64,000 nucleotides of DNA from Novosphingobium sp. FKTRR1 (GTDB lineage Bacteria > Pseudomonadota > Alphaproteobacteria > Sphingomonadales > Sphingomonadaceae): assembly GCF_020404405.1 (NCBI RefSeq), contig NZ_JAIZDA010000006.1, positions 62,001 through 126,000 of the forward strand. Direction: 5' to 3'. Made by a program: the position numbers and the translations under genes. Positions 54,493 through 62,945 of the stretch are shown here, piece after piece (the stretch's first letter is position 1; each line of letters opens with the position of its first letter). The notes beneath the pieces were generated by a model that saw only the letters and a list, made by a program, of their open reading frames with translations, searched no databases and was not told the origin of the DNA.

Positions 54493-55671
54493 ATGAAGTC
54501 CTCCCGCCAGCCCGCCCCCAACTACTCCGGCCCCAAAACCTCCGTGCGCCAGCTTGCCGATCTTGCCGACCCGGCGCTCACTCCCCGGATCGTGTACAAG
54601 GTCGGCTCGGCCTTACTGGTGGGCGGTGATGGGCAGCCGCGCCGGGCCTGGCTGGCGGCGCTGGTGGCCGAACTGGCGGCAGCGCGCGCGCGCGGTCAGG
54701 ACGTGATCGTGGTATCTTCGGGCGCGATCGCGCTGGGGGCACGGCGGCTGGGGCTGGCCAAGGGCGGGCGCGGCAGTCTGGCCGATGCGCAGGCGGCGGC
54801 AGCGGTGGGTCAGATCGCGCTGGCGGGGCTATGGGCCGAACTGCTGGCCGCGCACGGCATCACGGCGGCGCAAGTGCTGCTGACGCTGGAAGATCTTGAG
54901 GACCGGCGGCGCTACCTCAACGTCACCGCCACGCTTGGGCGGTTACTGGCGGCAGGCGCGGTGCCGGTGATCAACGAGAACGACACCGTCGCCACCAACG
55001 AAATCCGCTTTGGCGACAACGACCGGCTGGCGGCGCGCGTCGGGCAGGCGGCGGGTGCAGCCGCGGTGCTGCTGCTGTCGGACATCGACGGGTTGTATGA
55101 CCGCGATCCGCGCCAGCCCGGCGCGCAGCGTATTCCGGTGGTCAAGCGGGTGACGCCCGAAATCCATGCGATGGCCACTGGCGGATCGTCGTCTGGCCTT
55201 GGCTCGGGCGGGATGACATCGAAGCTGCAGGCCGCAGAGATCGCCGGGCTGGCCGGAATGGCGCTGGGCATCATCGATGGGCAGCCGCTTTCGCCAATGG
55301 CTCAGGCTCTTGCCGAGGGCCGCGGGACGGTGTTCCTGCCGCGCGCCGCGCGGGGCGCGCGCAAGGCGTGGCTGGGCGGCAAATTGCGCGTGAAGGGGCA
55401 GGTGCATGTCGATGCCGGTGCCGCACGCGCGCTGGCGGGCGGGTCAAGCCTGCTTGCAGCCGGGGTGACACAGGTTGCCGGGGACTTTGCGCGCGGCGAT
55501 GCGGTGGCGGTGCTGGGGCCGGACGGTGCCACGCTGGCGCGCGGGTTGAGCGAATATGACGCTGCCGAATGCATCGCGCTGCAAGGCCGTTCCAGCCACG
55601 AACATGAAGGCATCCTCGGCTATGCACCCCGCTCCGCACTGATCCACCGCGATCAGTTGGTGCTGCTTTGA
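54493..55671 (+). CDS. proB: Glutamate 5-kinase
   Basis: The enzyme phosphorylates glutamate in the first step of proline synthesis. The kinase domain begins at RIVYKVGSALLV. VVSSGAIALG, INENDTVATNEIRFGDND and LLSDIDGLY are family motifs. A C-terminal PUA domain is present (KGQVHVDAGAARALAGGSSL). The start is uncertain: ATG 54493 gives 392 residues, GTG 54544 gives a length closer to the usual 370, and two ATGs near 54430 extend into a repeat-rich region and are unlikely. The stop overlaps the next gene. Confidence 0.92.
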   Translation: MKSSRQPAPNYSGPKTSVRQLADLADPALTPRIVYKVGSALLVGGDGQPRRAWLAALVAELAAARARGQDVIVVSSGAIALGARRLGLAKGGRGSLADAQAAAAVGQIALAGLWAELLAAHGITAAQVLLTLEDLEDRRRYLNVTATLGRLLAAGAVPVINENDTVATNEIRFGDNDRLAARVGQAAGAAAVLLLSDIDGLYDRDPRQPGAQRIPVVKRVTPEIHAMATGGSSSGLGSGGMTSKLQAAEIAGLAGMALGIIDGQPLSPMAQALAEGRGTVFLPRAARGARKAWLGGKLRVKGQVHVDAGAARALAGGSSLLAAGVTQVAGDFARGDAVAVLGPDGATLARGLSEYDAAECIALQGRSSHEHEGILGYAPRSALIHRDQLVLL

Positions 55672-56648
55672 CCGGAACCGGGCCGGGCCATGACACGTCG
55701 GGCGCTGGCGTGTTGGACAGCTTGTCGGCAAGCGGCCACCTGATCGCGATCACCGGGGCGACGGGCTTTGTCGGCCAGACCGTGCTCGACTTCGCCACCC
55801 GCGCCGGACTGGAAGTGCGCGCGCTTGCCCGCAGGCCGCAAGAGGCGCGCGCGGGCGTGGAGTGGGTGCCGGGCGATTTGGCCGACAAGCGTGCGCTCAA
55901 GCGACTGATGGCGCGGGCCAGCGTGGTCATCCACATCGCCGGGGTGGTCAATGCGCCAGACCCCGCAGGGTTTGACGAAGGCAACGTGCGCGGCACGCTC
56001 AACGTGGTCAACGCCGCGCTTGAAGCGGGGGTCGGGCGGCTGGTGCACGTCTCCTCGCTATCGGCGCGCGAGCCGCAGCTTTCGGTCTATGGCGCGTCCA
56101 AGCTGAAGGGCGAAAAGATCGTGCGCGCCTCAAGCCTTGACTGGACGATCGTGCGCCCGCCCGCCGTCTATGGCCCGCGCGATACCGAAATGTTCGAACT
56201 GTTCCGGCTGGCAAGCCGGGGCGTGGTGCCTTTGCCGCCGAATGGCCGCATGTCGATCATCCACGTTGCCGATCTCGCGCGGTTGTTGCTGGCGCTCGTA
56301 CCCGGCGACGAGGACGTGACGCACCTGAGCTTCGAGCCCGACGACGGGACCGCGGGCGGCTGGAGCCATGTCGAGATGGCGCGGGCGATCGGGATTGCCG
56401 TCGGGCGCCGTGTCGTGGCCCTGCCGCTGCCGCAGCGCCTGCTGGAATGGGTTGCGCGCGCCGACAAGGCGGTGCGCAAGGACAAGGCCAAGCTGACCCT
56501 CGATCGGGTCGGTTACATGTGCCACCCCGATTGGACCGCCGGTTCGGGCGCGCAGCCGCCAATGGCGCGCTGGCGTCCACAAGTCGAAACGCGCATGGGG
56601 CTTCACGCCACCGCCGCCTGGTACCGCGAGGCGGGCTGGCTGAAGTAG
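55668..56648 (+). CDS. NAD(P)-dependent epimerase/dehydratase (extended SDR)
   Basis: This extended SDR-fold protein has 326 residues. The nucleotide site is ITGATGFVGQTVLDF, and the catalytic-type motif is SVYGASKLKGE. The substrate is unknown; related proteins act on sugar nucleotides or are complex I NDUFA9-like. The start is either a TTG at 55668, overlapping the proB stop as TTGA, or a GTG at 55710 closer to the Rossmann fold. It ends 4 bp from the convergent GGDEF gene. Confidence 0.82.
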   Translation: MTGTGPGHDTSGAGVLDSLSASGHLIAITGATGFVGQTVLDFATRAGLEVRALARRPQEARAGVEWVPGDLADKRALKRLMARASVVIHIAGVVNAPDPAGFDEGNVRGTLNVVNAALEAGVGRLVHVSSLSAREPQLSVYGASKLKGEKIVRASSLDWTIVRPPAVYGPRDTEMFELFRLASRGVVPLPPNGRMSIIHVADLARLLLALVPGDEDVTHLSFEPDDGTAGGWSHVEMARAIGIAVGRRVVALPLPQRLLEWVARADKAVRKDKAKLTLDRVGYMCHPDWTAGSGAQPPMARWRPQVETRMGLHATAAWYREAGWLK

Positions 56649-56652
56649 CGCG

Positions 56653-57726
56653 CTACGGTGCGGCAACGATGCGGTTGCGGCCGGTTGCCTTGGCCCGATA
56701 CAACGCCTCGTCGGCCGCCTTCAAGGCGGCGCGCGGATTGGCATAGGCAAAGACATCGGCCACCCCGCCGGAAAAGGTGATCTTGCCGATCGGCTCGTCG
56801 GTTGACCGGTTGACGAAGCGCCGTTCCGCGAACGTTTCGCGCACGGCATCGAGCTTCACGCGGGCTTCCTCTTTGGTCAGCCCGCGAAACAGCAGCACGA
56901 ATTCCTCGCCACCATGGCGCGCCACATGACAACGGGCATTGCTGAGCCTTGCCAGCCCCTCGGCAATCGCCTGAATCACCCGGTCGCCGGTATCGTGGCC
57001 ATGCTTGTCGTTGATATTCTTGAAGTTGTCGATGTCGCAGAACGCCACGCTCAGCGGCTCGATCTGCTGATTGGCTTCGCGATGGCTGGTTTCGAGCAGC
57101 GCTTCGAAGGCGCGGCGGTTGGGCAGGCCGGTCAGGTGGTCAAGATCCGCATCGCGCCGGGCTCGGGCCAGACGCTTCTTCAGATGCTGCGCCTCGCTCT
57201 CGCGCCGCTTCATTTCCGCTTCGAGCGCGCGGGTGCGTTCCAGCATGGCGTTGGCGAACACGAGGATGTCGTGCACGGCATGGCCCTTGGCCGGGCCGCC
57301 CGCATCTGCCACCTGCCGTTCCAGTGCATCGTTGTAGCTTGCGGCGCTGCGGTGCGCCTTGCGGGTGCTGACGACAAAGGTTTCGAGCGACTTTTCAAGG
57401 CGCTCGACCATCTTGCCGACACTTGCGGTGCGGTCATCGGGCGGCATTGCCTGATTGACCCAATCTTGCGTGATGGGCGCACCCGAGGCAATCCGAGCGG
57501 TCAATTTGCGGGCGAGATGCGCGTCTTGCCCCGAAAACACGGCATGCGCGAACAACAGGTTGTGGGGCGTGACGGCCAGATGGTTGTCGATCAGCAGCGC
57601 GTGGATACGCTCCATGATCTGCGCGTTGGTGATTGCGGCCAGCGGTGTTGCATCGCTGGTCGACGATCCCGCTGCTGTATCCGCCTCGCCATGCGGGCGT
57701 TGGGAAAACAGACTGAGAAAGCTCAC
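56653..57726 (-). CDS. GGDEF diguanylate cyclase
   Basis: This is a soluble diguanylate cyclase. The N-terminal half is helical without a named sensor domain (HNLLFAHAVFSGQDAHLARKL), then a coiled-coil linker (LEAEMKRRESEAQHLKKRLA) leads to the GGDEF domain with DHLTGLPNRRAFE and an intact RHGGEEF active site. No membrane segment is seen. The start is taken as GTG 57726 (VSFLSLFSQRP), with GGGA upstream; GTG 57789 is also possible. Confidence 0.88.
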   Translation of the reverse strand: MSFLSLFSQRPHGEADTAAGSSTSDATPLAAITNAQIMERIHALLIDNHLAVTPHNLLFAHAVFSGQDAHLARKLTARIASGAPITQDWVNQAMPPDDRTASVGKMVERLEKSLETFVVSTRKAHRSAASYNDALERQVADAGGPAKGHAVHDILVFANAMLERTRALEAEMKRRESEAQHLKKRLARARRDADLDHLTGLPNRRAFEALLETSHREANQQIEPLSVAFCDIDNFKNINDKHGHDTGDRVIQAIAEGLARLSNARCHVARHGGEEFVLLFRGLTKEEARVKLDAVRETFAERRFVNRSTDEPIGKITFSGGVADVFAYANPRAALKAADEALYRAKATGRNRIVAAP

Positions 57727-57916
57727 GCGCAACGTCCCGCTTCTGCGTTGCCATGGCGCCGGTTTACGGAATTGGCCGCTTGTCGGCACCGTGGTTCGAC
57801 AAGGGGGACGCTACCCGTTTGCGGTTACTATCGTTCTATCGGGGCCATACGGACACTTGCGTATGGGTCAGGGGCAGAGTCTGCAGGATATCGCCCGCGC
57901 GCGTGGGTGCGTACGG

Positions 57917-58729
57917 TCAGAACGCGGGCTGGTAGTCAGGCGGCAGATCGTCGCTGCCATCGCTGCTGCCGGTCCCGTTCGAGACGGGCGCATGGATGCC
58001 GCATTCGGTCTTGTCCCAGCCCTTCCACCGGCCCGAGCGCGGATCTTCGCCCGGCGCGACTTTGCTGGTGCACGGTGCGCAGCCGATCGAGGGGTAGCCC
58101 AGCGCCACCAGCGGATGGCGGGGCAGGTCGTGCGCTTCGAAATAGGCTTCGATGTCGGCACCGGTCCAACTGGCCAGCGGATTGACCTTCAGCCGCCCTT
58201 GCGTGTCGGATCGGTCCATCTCGAAGCGCGGCAGCCCGGCGCGGGTCTGCGATTGAAAACCCTTGCGCCCGGTCAGCGTGGCATCGAAACGGGCCAGAGC
58301 GCGGGCCAGCGGCAGAACCTTGCGGATTTCGCAGCAACCATCGGGATCCCACGACCAGCGCAGGCCATTGCCGTCCTTGGCCGCAACCGCCTCTGCCTCG
58401 GGCTCGATGATCACCAGATTGGTCAGCCCCAGCCGTGCCACCAGCGCGTCGCGATAGGCGAGCGTTTCGGCAAAGTGCTTGTGCGTATCAAGGAACAGCA
58501 CCGGCAGCGCGCGATCGACTTGCGCGATCAGGTGCAGCAGTACCGCGCTTTCGGCACCGAAGCTGGACACCACTGCAAGGTCGCCGACCAGTCCGTCGCG
58601 GATGACCGATTGCAGCATCTCGTGCGTGTCGGTGCCGCGGAACAGGTTGTTCAGCCTGATCGCATCGCTTTCGACAAAGCGCGGGGCGCTGTCGATCCGA
58701 TCGACCTTGCGGGTGGTGGTGTCGCGCAT
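57917..58729 (-). CDS. cysH: Assimilatory adenylyl-/phosphoadenylyl-sulfate reductase
   Basis: The enzyme reduces activated sulfate to sulfite with thioredoxin or glutaredoxin. Of 270 residues. The substrate loop is SSFGAESAVLLHL. Two cysteine pairs, in DPDGCCEIRKV and GCAPCTSKV, are those that bind a [4Fe-4S] cluster in APS-type reductases, and the catalytic Cys lies in KTECGIH. APS is therefore the probable substrate. It is the last gene of the cobA-cysH operon. The start MRDTTTRK at 58729 is 1 bp after the DUF934 stop. Confidence 0.94.
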   Translation of the reverse strand: MRDTTTRKVDRIDSAPRFVESDAIRLNNLFRGTDTHEMLQSVIRDGLVGDLAVVSSFGAESAVLLHLIAQVDRALPVLFLDTHKHFAETLAYRDALVARLGLTNLVIIEPEAEAVAAKDGNGLRWSWDPDGCCEIRKVLPLARALARFDATLTGRKGFQSQTRAGLPRFEMDRSDTQGRLKVNPLASWTGADIEAYFEAHDLPRHPLVALGYPSIGCAPCTSKVAPGEDPRSGRWKGWDKTECGIHAPVSNGTGSSDGSDDLPPDYQPAF

Positions 58730-58730
58730 G

Positions 58731-59192
58731 TCAGGCGACCGGGTGGCGCCGCGCCCAGATCGGGGTGCGACCGTCGACGGTCTTTTGATAGACTTCGGGC
58801 CATGTCGCGAACGCCTTTGCGGCGGCGTCCGCGCTGATCGGCAGCGCCGGGACAAAGGCATCGAACCCGCAGCGGCGCATGTGCGACAACTGGTCGATCA
58901 GCACGTCGCCCACCGCGCGCAATTCGCCGGTATAGCCGTGTTCCCGCAGGATGCGCGCCGCCGAATAGCCGCGCCCATCGGTATAAGCGGGGAAGTTGAC
59001 TTCGACCAAGGCAAGCCGGTCGAGATGCGGCAGCAGCGCGCGCGCATCGTCGCCCGGTTCAACGCGGACCGCGCTGGCGTTGGGCTGACCCGAAACGGCA
59101 TCGACAAAGGCATCGACGGTGACGGCAGGGTCGCTCACCACATCGTCATCGCGAAAGCGCAGGACGTTGTCGGCAAAAACGAGATCAACCAT
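58731..59192 (-). CDS. DUF934 protein of the sulfite reductase operon
   Basis: This 153-residue protein belongs to DUF934, known from proteobacterial sulfite reductase operons. The conserved block is VNFPAYTDGRGYSAARILR with DVLIDQLSHMRRCGFDAF after it. The function is not established. A strong AAGGAGG precedes the ATG at 59192. It overlaps the cysI-like gene by 8 bp and is followed by cysH 1 bp later. Confidence 0.9.
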   Translation of the reverse strand: MVDLVFADNVLRFRDDDVVSDPAVTVDAFVDAVSGQPNASAVRVEPGDDARALLPHLDRLALVEVNFPAYTDGRGYSAARILREHGYTGELRAVGDVLIDQLSHMRRCGFDAFVPALPISADAAAKAFATWPEVYQKTVDGRTPIWARRHPVA

Positions 59193-60819
59193 AGATCGCC
59201 TCCTTGAACGGGGCCACGCCGATACGGCGGTAGGTGTCGAGGAAGCGTTCGCCGTCCTCACGCTGGGCGAGGTAGACGTCGGTGGCCTTTTCAACGGCAT
59301 CGACGATGCCGTCCTCGTTGAAGCCGGGGCCGATGATGGTGCCGAGCGAGGTGTCGGCCGCTTCCGAACCACCGAACAGCAACTGGTAGTTTTCGGTGCC
59401 CTTGCGGTCCACGCCCAGAATGCCGATGTGGCCGGCATGGTGGTGGCCGCAGGCGTTGATGCAGCCCGAAATCTTGAGCTTCAGCTCCCCGATCTCGCGC
59501 TGGCGACCGATATCGGCAAAGCGCTCGCTGATCTTCTGCGCCAGCGGGATCGAGCGGGCGTTGGCCAAGCTGCAGTAATCCAGCCCCGGACAGGCGATAA
59601 TGTCGCTGATCAGGTCGAGATTGGCGTTGGCCAGCCCGGCGGCGTCCAGCTTCTGCCAGACGGTGTAGAGGTCCGCCTTCTTGACGTGCGGCAGCACGAT
59701 GTTCTGCGCGTGGGTGACGCGCAGTTCGTCGAGCGCGAAGTCGCGCGCCAGATCGGCCATCAGGCGGATCTGGTCGGCGCTGGCATCGCCGGGGATGCCG
59801 CCCGCAGGCTTCAGGCTGATCGTGACGATCGCATAGCCCGGCTGCTTGTGCGCGTGGACGTTCTGGTCAACCCACAGCGCAAAGTCGGGGTCGCTCAGGT
59901 CCACGTTGTCAGGCAGGTCCGCCTCGAAACCGGGATTGGCGAAATAGCCCTTGATCCGCTCCAGTTCGGCTGGCGGCGGCTCAAGCCCGAGCGTGAGGAT
60001 GTGGGCGAACTCGGCGTCGACCTGACGGCGGTATTCGTCGGCGCCGATCTCGTGAACCAGGATCTTGATCCGCGCCTTGTACTTGTTGTCGCGGCGGCCA
60101 TAGCGGTTGTAGACGCGCAAGGCGGCTTCGAGATAGCTGATCATCTGCAGCGGCGGCACGAAGTCGGCGATCACCGGGGCGATCATCGGGGTGCGGCCCA
60201 TGCCGCCGCCGACATAGAAGCGGCAGCCGATCTCGCCCGCGTCGTTCTTGACAAGCTGGATGCCGATATCGTGTAGTTTCATCGCGGCGCGGTCGGTTTC
60301 CGACCCGATGATCGCCACCTTGAACTTGCGTGGCAGATAGTCGAATTCCGGATGGAACGTCGACCATTGGCGCAGCAGCTCGGCATAAGGGCGCGGATCG
60401 ACCAGTTCATCGGCAGCGGCCCCGGCGAAGTGGTCAGCCGTAGTGTTGCGGATGCAGTTGCCGCTGGTCTGGATGGCGTGCATCTCGACCGCGGCCAGAT
60501 CGGCCAGCAAGTCGGGCGCTTCGTCCAGCTTGATCCAGTTGTACTGGATGTTCTGGCGTGTGGTGAAGTGGCCATAGCCGCGATCGTACTTGTCGGCGAT
60601 GTCACCCAGCGCGCGCATCTGCCGCGAATTGAGCGTGCCGTAAGGGATCGCCACGCGCAGCATGTAGGCATGGAGTTGCAGGTACAGGCCGTTCTTCAGC
60701 CGCAGCGGGCGGAAGTGATCCTCGCTCAGCTCACCGGCAAGGCGGCGCTTCACCTGATCGCGGAATTCATCCACGCGGGCATCGACCATGGCCTGGTCAT
60801 AGTTGTCGTACTGATACAT
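59185..60819 (-). CDS. cysI: Nitrite/sulfite reductase hemoprotein (siroheme, [4Fe-4S])
   Basis: The enzyme reduces sulfite to sulfide in six-electron steps. The siroheme/[4Fe-4S] cysteines are in CPGLDYCSLA and SGCINACGHH, and the N-terminal half-repeat has YGHFTTRQNIQYNWI. At 544 residues it is a single-chain family member. No flavoprotein subunit (CysJ) is present, so ferredoxin or another partner must supply electrons. The context (cobA for siroheme, cysH, DUF934) supports sulfite rather than nitrite as substrate. Confidence 0.93.
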   Translation of the reverse strand: MYQYDNYDQAMVDARVDEFRDQVKRRLAGELSEDHFRPLRLKNGLYLQLHAYMLRVAIPYGTLNSRQMRALGDIADKYDRGYGHFTTRQNIQYNWIKLDEAPDLLADLAAVEMHAIQTSGNCIRNTTADHFAGAAADELVDPRPYAELLRQWSTFHPEFDYLPRKFKVAIIGSETDRAAMKLHDIGIQLVKNDAGEIGCRFYVGGGMGRTPMIAPVIADFVPPLQMISYLEAALRVYNRYGRRDNKYKARIKILVHEIGADEYRRQVDAEFAHILTLGLEPPPAELERIKGYFANPGFEADLPDNVDLSDPDFALWVDQNVHAHKQPGYAIVTISLKPAGGIPGDASADQIRLMADLARDFALDELRVTHAQNIVLPHVKKADLYTVWQKLDAAGLANANLDLISDIIACPGLDYCSLANARSIPLAQKISERFADIGRQREIGELKLKISGCINACGHHHAGHIGILGVDRKGTENYQLLFGGSEAADTSLGTIIGPGFNEDGIVDAVEKATDVYLAQREDGERFLDTYRRIGVAPFKEAIYG

Positions 60820-60822
60820 CGG

Positions 60823-61119
60823 TCAGATCACCCAGGTGCCGGCGGCAGGGTCGGCGGGCTTGAGGGAAAGGTCGAGCCGCACGGTCGGGCCCAAAGCGCG
60901 GATGCGTTCCTTGATGTGCGCAGGGCGAACGCTGCCGCCATCGCGCGTCGCTTCGATCACATAGGCACCATTGACGCGGCGCGCGGCGTCCTCGCGCGCG
61001 ATCAGGGCCTGCGCTTCGTCGCCCACTTCGACCGCATCATCGACATGGCGCGACCAGCCTTCGCCGGTCCACCAGATCACATCGCCGCTGGGCAAATCGT
61101 TACCGGTCAGGATCTTCAC
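60823..61119 (-). CDS. DUF2849 protein
   Basis: This 98-residue protein belongs to DUF2849, found in alphaproteobacterial sulfite reduction operons. VIWWTGEGWSRHVDDA and NGAYVIEATRDGG are visible and fit the family. The function is unknown. The GTG start at 61119 overlaps the cobA stop by 4 bp (GTGA), and the cysI-like gene starts 3 bp after its stop, so it is coupled to both. Confidence 0.88.
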   Translation of the reverse strand: MKILTGNDLPSGDVIWWTGEGWSRHVDDAVEVGDEAQALIAREDAARRVNGAYVIEATRDGGSVRPAHIKERIRALGPTVRLDLSLKPADPAAGTWVI

Positions 61120-61898
61120 GCCACTTGCTCCGCCATCCGTCCGAGTTCCATCATGTCTCCTCGTGCCGCGACTTCACCGATCACGATGAGCGCGGGGCTT
61201 TTCACGTTGTTGTGTTCGACCAGTTCGGCCAGCCCGGCAAGCTGGCCGCGCAACACGCGCATGGTCGGCCGCGTGGCGTTTTCGATGACCGCCAGCGGCA
61301 TTTCCGGGGACAGGCCATCGGCAATCAGCTTTTCGGTGATCGGGGTGGCGGTGGCCAGCCCCATGTAGATCACCAGCGTGCGCCCTTGCCCGGCAAGTCC
61401 CGCCCAGTTCTGGTCGGACAGGCCCTTGCACTGCCCGGCGACAAAGCTGACGATGCTGGCGTTTTCGCGGTGGGTGAGCGGGATCTGTGCGGCAGCCGCC
61501 GCGCCCAATGCAGCGCTCACTCCCGGCACGACCTGCACCGGCACGCCTGCGGCATGACAGGCCTCGGCCTCCTCGCCGCCGCGTCCGAACACGAACGGAT
61601 CGCCGCCCTTCAGCCGTACCACGTCGGCCCCGCCAAGCGCCTCGCGCACCAGCAGCGCGTTGATGTCGTCCTGCGCCATCGTGTGGCGCGACCGCTGCTT
61701 GGCCACAGAAACGAAGCGGCAGGTGCGCGGCGCCATCGCCAGAATGGCCGGATCGACCAGCCCATCGTGCACGATCAGCCGCGCATTCATCACCAGCCGG
61801 GCCGCGCGCAGCGTCAGCAGGTCGGGGTCACCCGGGCCTGCGCCAACCAGATAGACGGTGCCGACGGGATTGTCGGCCAATGGCTGCAACGCGATCAT
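61116..61898 (-). CDS. cobA: Uroporphyrinogen-III C-methyltransferase
   Basis: The enzyme makes precorrin-2, the precursor of siroheme for the sulfite reductase. The SUMT signatures are present: VYLVGAGPGDPDLLTL at the N-terminus, VRLKGGDPFVFGRGGEE, and VPGVSAALGAAA. It lacks the dehydrogenase/ferrochelatase part of CysG. The start MIALQPL at 61898 is preferred because the family begins there; a GTG at 61928 is possible. It is the first gene of the sulfur operon. Confidence 0.94.
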   Translation of the reverse strand: MIALQPLADNPVGTVYLVGAGPGDPDLLTLRAARLVMNARLIVHDGLVDPAILAMAPRTCRFVSVAKQRSRHTMAQDDINALLVREALGGADVVRLKGGDPFVFGRGGEEAEACHAAGVPVQVVPGVSAALGAAAAAQIPLTHRENASIVSFVAGQCKGLSDQNWAGLAGQGRTLVIYMGLATATPITEKLIADGLSPEMPLAVIENATRPTMRVLRGQLAGLAELVEHNNVKSPALIVIGEVAARGDMMELGRMAEQVA

Positions 61899-61967
61899 GC
61901 CAGCGCAGATGGTCCTTGCGCGCAGCACTTGCCAGCGAGAATGGATTGCAGCGGGGCTAGGCGAACT

Positions 61968-62945
61968 TTAGCCACCCTCGGCCGGGTCCGCTTGCTCGTC
62001 AGCGCCGGTTGCCTTGTGGCGCCGGGCAAGAGCCTCGGCCAGCTTGTCGATGCCGGCCGAATCGAGCAGGTTGATGCCCGCAGGCGCCGGAACCGGCATG
62101 GCCACCGTCTCGCTGGCCTGCATCGCCTGCCATGCGGCCATCAGCACCGCGCTGCGCACGCCCAGCACGCCGTGTTCGGGATCGCTGATCCACACGGTCA
62201 CCAGCAGTTCGATCGATGCGGTGCCAAACGCCTTGAGCAGCACCGATGGCGCGGGCTCGGCCACCACACGCGGCACCTCGCGCGCGGCCTTCAACAGCAA
62301 AGCTTCGGCCGCCGCGATATCGCTGGTGTAGGTGACGTGCACCGGGATCGAGATGGCCACCGTGCGCGACGAGTAGGTCCAGTTCTCCACCTGACTGGTC
62401 ATCAGGATTTCGTTCGGGATCAGGTATTCACGGTTATCGCGCGTGGTGACGATGGCCGCGCGCACCCCGATCTTGCGCACTTCGCCAAAGGTATGTTCCT
62501 TGCCATCGGCGATGGCGATCACGTCGCCCGGTTTGATCGAGCGGTCCATCAACAGGATCAGTCCGGCGATCAGGTTGCCGAAGGTCTTTTGCAAGCCAAA
62601 GCCGATGGCGAGGCCGAACGCCCCGGAAAACACCGTGAACGCGGTCAGGCTGATGTTGAGGGCATCCACCCCGATGAAGAACGCCAGCGTCCACACGATG
62701 ATCGTGGCGACCTTTTCGCTCAGCAGGCGCTGGGTCGGGTCGATGCCACCGATGCGGCGGATCAGCCGCCGCGCGATCCGCGCCACGATGAACGCGGCGA
62801 TCAGGATGAAGGCCAGCACGATCACCCCGCGCGCCGCGGTCAGCAGCGAGATGTGGTAACGGCCGACGTCGATCGCGGTGCCGTCCATCCAGTCGACGAA
62901 ATCGCGCGAGGCGATGCGGAAGGTGCGTTCGGGGTTCAGCTTCAT
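61968..62945 (-). CDS. MscS-family mechanosensitive ion channel
   Basis: This small-conductance mechanosensitive channel has 325 residues. Three hydrophobic segments (AARGVIVLAFILIAAFIVA, ATIIVWTLAFFIGVDAL, FGLAIGFGLQKTFGNLIAGL) are followed by the beta domain with DRSIKPGDVI and an Asn-rich YLIPNEILMTSQVENW segment. The pore helix is Gly/Ala-rich, as in MscS. The ATG at 62945 overlaps the stop of the upstream PLP-enzyme gene (ATGA). Confidence 0.92.
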   Translation of the reverse strand: MKLNPERTFRIASRDFVDWMDGTAIDVGRYHISLLTAARGVIVLAFILIAAFIVARIARRLIRRIGGIDPTQRLLSEKVATIIVWTLAFFIGVDALNISLTAFTVFSGAFGLAIGFGLQKTFGNLIAGLILLMDRSIKPGDVIAIADGKEHTFGEVRKIGVRAAIVTTRDNREYLIPNEILMTSQVENWTYSSRTVAISIPVHVTYTSDIAAAEALLLKAAREVPRVVAEPAPSVLLKAFGTASIELLVTVWISDPEHGVLGVRSAVLMAAWQAMQASETVAMPVPAPAGINLLDSAGIDKLAEALARRHKATGADEQADPAEGG

